A stretch of DNA of 64,000 nt from DATKMS01 sp035541735 (GTDB lineage: Bacteria > Desulfobacterota > Binatia > HRBIN30). Positions 62,997-64,000 of the stretch are shown here, piece by piece. Under the pieces are notes generated by a model. It was not told where the DNA came from. It ran no database searches and worked only from the letters and a program-made list of their open reading frames with translations. The first letter of the stretch is position 1, and every line of letters starts with the position of its first letter. The position numbers were made by a program, and so were the translations under genes. The stretch lies in assembly GCA_035541735.1 (NCBI GenBank), contig DATKMS010000294.1, positions 1 through 64,000 on the forward strand, in the 5' to 3' direction.

Positions 62997-63917
62997 TCAC
63001 GAGCACGAACCACGAAATGCCTTCACTGCTTCCACCACCGCCTCCGCGTCGCTCGGGACTACGATATTGAAGTTTGCACCGGGCGCGCCTCCGCCGATCA
63101 GGCGTCGGAGCTTCGCGACCAAGTCGTTGCGCCCCAGGCGTTGGCTGGTTTCCCGATCGGCGTGACGCAATCGTTCGACCATGGTTGCCGGCACCGGGAT
63201 GTGTAGTTGCTCGGCAAGGAACTCGCAGCGCCGCAGGCTGTTCAGCGGCAGTACCGAGGGGATGATGAGCTGGCGGATGCCGGCGGCCTGGGCGCGGTCG
63301 CGGTAGCGGAAGAACACGTCCGCATCGGTGACGATGTTGGCGATCAAGCCGTCGGCGCCGGCGTCGATCTTCCGCTTCAAAAAGCCGAAGTGCTTTTCCA
63401 GGGCCCGCTCCGGAAATTCCGGGTGCGCGGCCACGAAGATGTCCAGGTTGGTCAGTGGCTCACAGTGCGAGCCGTCGATCAAGGTGCCGCGCCGGTAGCC
63501 CGCGGCCATGTTGACCAGCTCCGAGGTCGTGAAGCGGTACGAATCGAGCAGCTTGGAATTGCCGGGCGACGGATCGCCGCGAATGATGAGGACATCGCGC
63601 ACGCCCTTCAGCGACATCTCGTGCAGGTGGTAGTACACGCTGCGTGCCGAACCTTCGTCGCGCGCGGTGAGATGGATGATCAACGGCACGTGGCCCATGG
63701 CGCGCTGAATGTCCTCGACAATGGCCCAGGGGCTGAACTTGTAACTCCCGCCGGTCGAGTTGGTCACTGCGATAGCGTCCAATCCGAGGGCGCGCAGCTG
63801 CCGTGCAATGCCGACGATCCGATCGATCTCCAGGTACAGCCGCGGTGGGCTGATTTCGGCGGTGAAGATCGGCTCACGGCGCTGTGCCTTGGCGGCGATA
63901 ATGCCTATGAGAGACAT
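62997..63917 (-). CDS. Methylenetetrahydrofolate reductase-like protein (MetF family)
   Basis: 306 aa TIM barrel. TAEISPPRLYLEIDRI with the MetF Glu, DAIAVTNSTGGSYKFSP, PLIIHLTARDEG, GVRDVLIIRGDPSP, EKHFGFLKRKIDAGADGLIA and IPVPATMVERLRHAD. It is the catalytic domain without the fusion partners of larger enzymes. Methyl supply for methionine, or a subunit-type reductase in C1 metabolism; the short partner gene expected in the latter case may lie just upstream (see next entry). Confidence 0.88.
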   Translation of the reverse strand: MSLIGIIAAKAQRREPIFTAEISPPRLYLEIDRIVGIARQLRALGLDAIAVTNSTGGSYKFSPWAIVEDIQRAMGHVPLIIHLTARDEGSARSVYYHLHEMSLKGVRDVLIIRGDPSPGNSKLLDSYRFTTSELVNMAAGYRRGTLIDGSHCEPLTNLDIFVAAHPEFPERALEKHFGFLKRKIDAGADGLIANIVTDADVFFRYRDRAQAAGIRQLIIPSVLPLNSLRRCEFLAEQLHIPVPATMVERLRHADRETSQRLGRNDLVAKLRRLIGGGAPGANFNIVVPSDAEAVVEAVKAFRGSCS

Positions 63918-63938
63918 TGATTCATTCGCGTCATCGAC

Positions 63939-64000
63939 TCAATCGCGCCCTTGGCGCTGCGCCTTGGGGTGTGCGCCGTAGCCGTCATTCAGATACGCGA
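63939..64000 (-). CDS. 3' end of an upstream gene, partial
   Basis: Minus-strand frame open from the window edge, ending YLNDGYGAHPKAQRQGRD then TGA at 63939. It looks coding and lies 21 nt upstream of the MetF-like gene on the same strand, so both may be in one operon. Too short to identify. Confidence 0.4.
   Translation of the reverse strand, partial: AYLNDGYGAHPKAQRQGRD

Overview
This 64 kb window is high-GC chromosomal DNA from a Gram-negative bacterium (lpxA, Ccm cytochrome c maturation, periplasmic and Tat exports). Thr/Pro linkers joined to dockerin-like EF-hand repeats, BNR propellers, a glutaryl-CoA dehydrogenase, a P450 and enoyl-CoA hydratases suggest a deltaproteobacterial-type lineage such as Binatota/Desulfobacterota_B. 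That placement is an inference from gene content, not a phylogeny. I see no rRNA, tRNA, CRISPR array, prophage or insertion sequence.

Layout. 1-6.9 kb, minus strand: secA (3' end off the window) with a very large insertion in NBD2, then murI, a spore-photoproduct-lyase-like radical SAM gene, an unknown gene and a GT2 glycosyltransferase linked by 1-4 nt overlaps. 7-16 kb: a small membrane protein with its own terminator, a HAD phosphatase, a haem-oxygenase-fold di-iron protein, a zinc ribbon, polX, a solitary DGQHR protein, a transporter fragment, a CYTH-like protein, a FUSC-like protein and gcdH. 16.2-23.1 kb: a cytochrome c maturation locus, ccmA-B-C-D, yacG, lpxA, ccmE-F-H and a CcmI-like zinc-ribbon protein. 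CcmE is the CxxxY type, CcmH has a CxCxC pattern, and no CcmG is present.

23-37 kb: a glycerophosphodiesterase, a large cyclase/AAA/TPR regulator, and a run of secreted proteins (dockerin-like, tail-fibre-like, BNR repeat, EF-hand protein), then an enoyl-CoA hydratase and mltG. 37-49 kb: small metal-binding proteins, an SRAP peptidase with palindromes upstream, a small ORF coupled to a Cys-rich exported protein, an RRM protein, a DEAD-box helicase overlapping a zinc protein, an SDR, a methyltransferase/GNAT pair, a PAS histidine kinase, NamZ, a DOMON-like protein and a DUF3303 protein. 49-64 kb: a Tat-lipoprotein aldo/keto reductase with Fe-S motifs, a MATE exporter, scpB, a secreted propeller, a GST-like protein, a surface protein with a roughly 310-residue Thr/Pro stalk, a HIT-like protein coupled to a TMTC-like membrane protein, a cytochrome P450, an EVE protein and a MetF-like reductase.

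A recurring feature between genes is a set of short iterated words that build inverted repeats (perfect arms of 20, 19 and 15 bp at three loci), with different words at different loci. Some run into coding sequence. Together with the variant Ccm locus and the SecA insertion, these are the least ordinary signals here.
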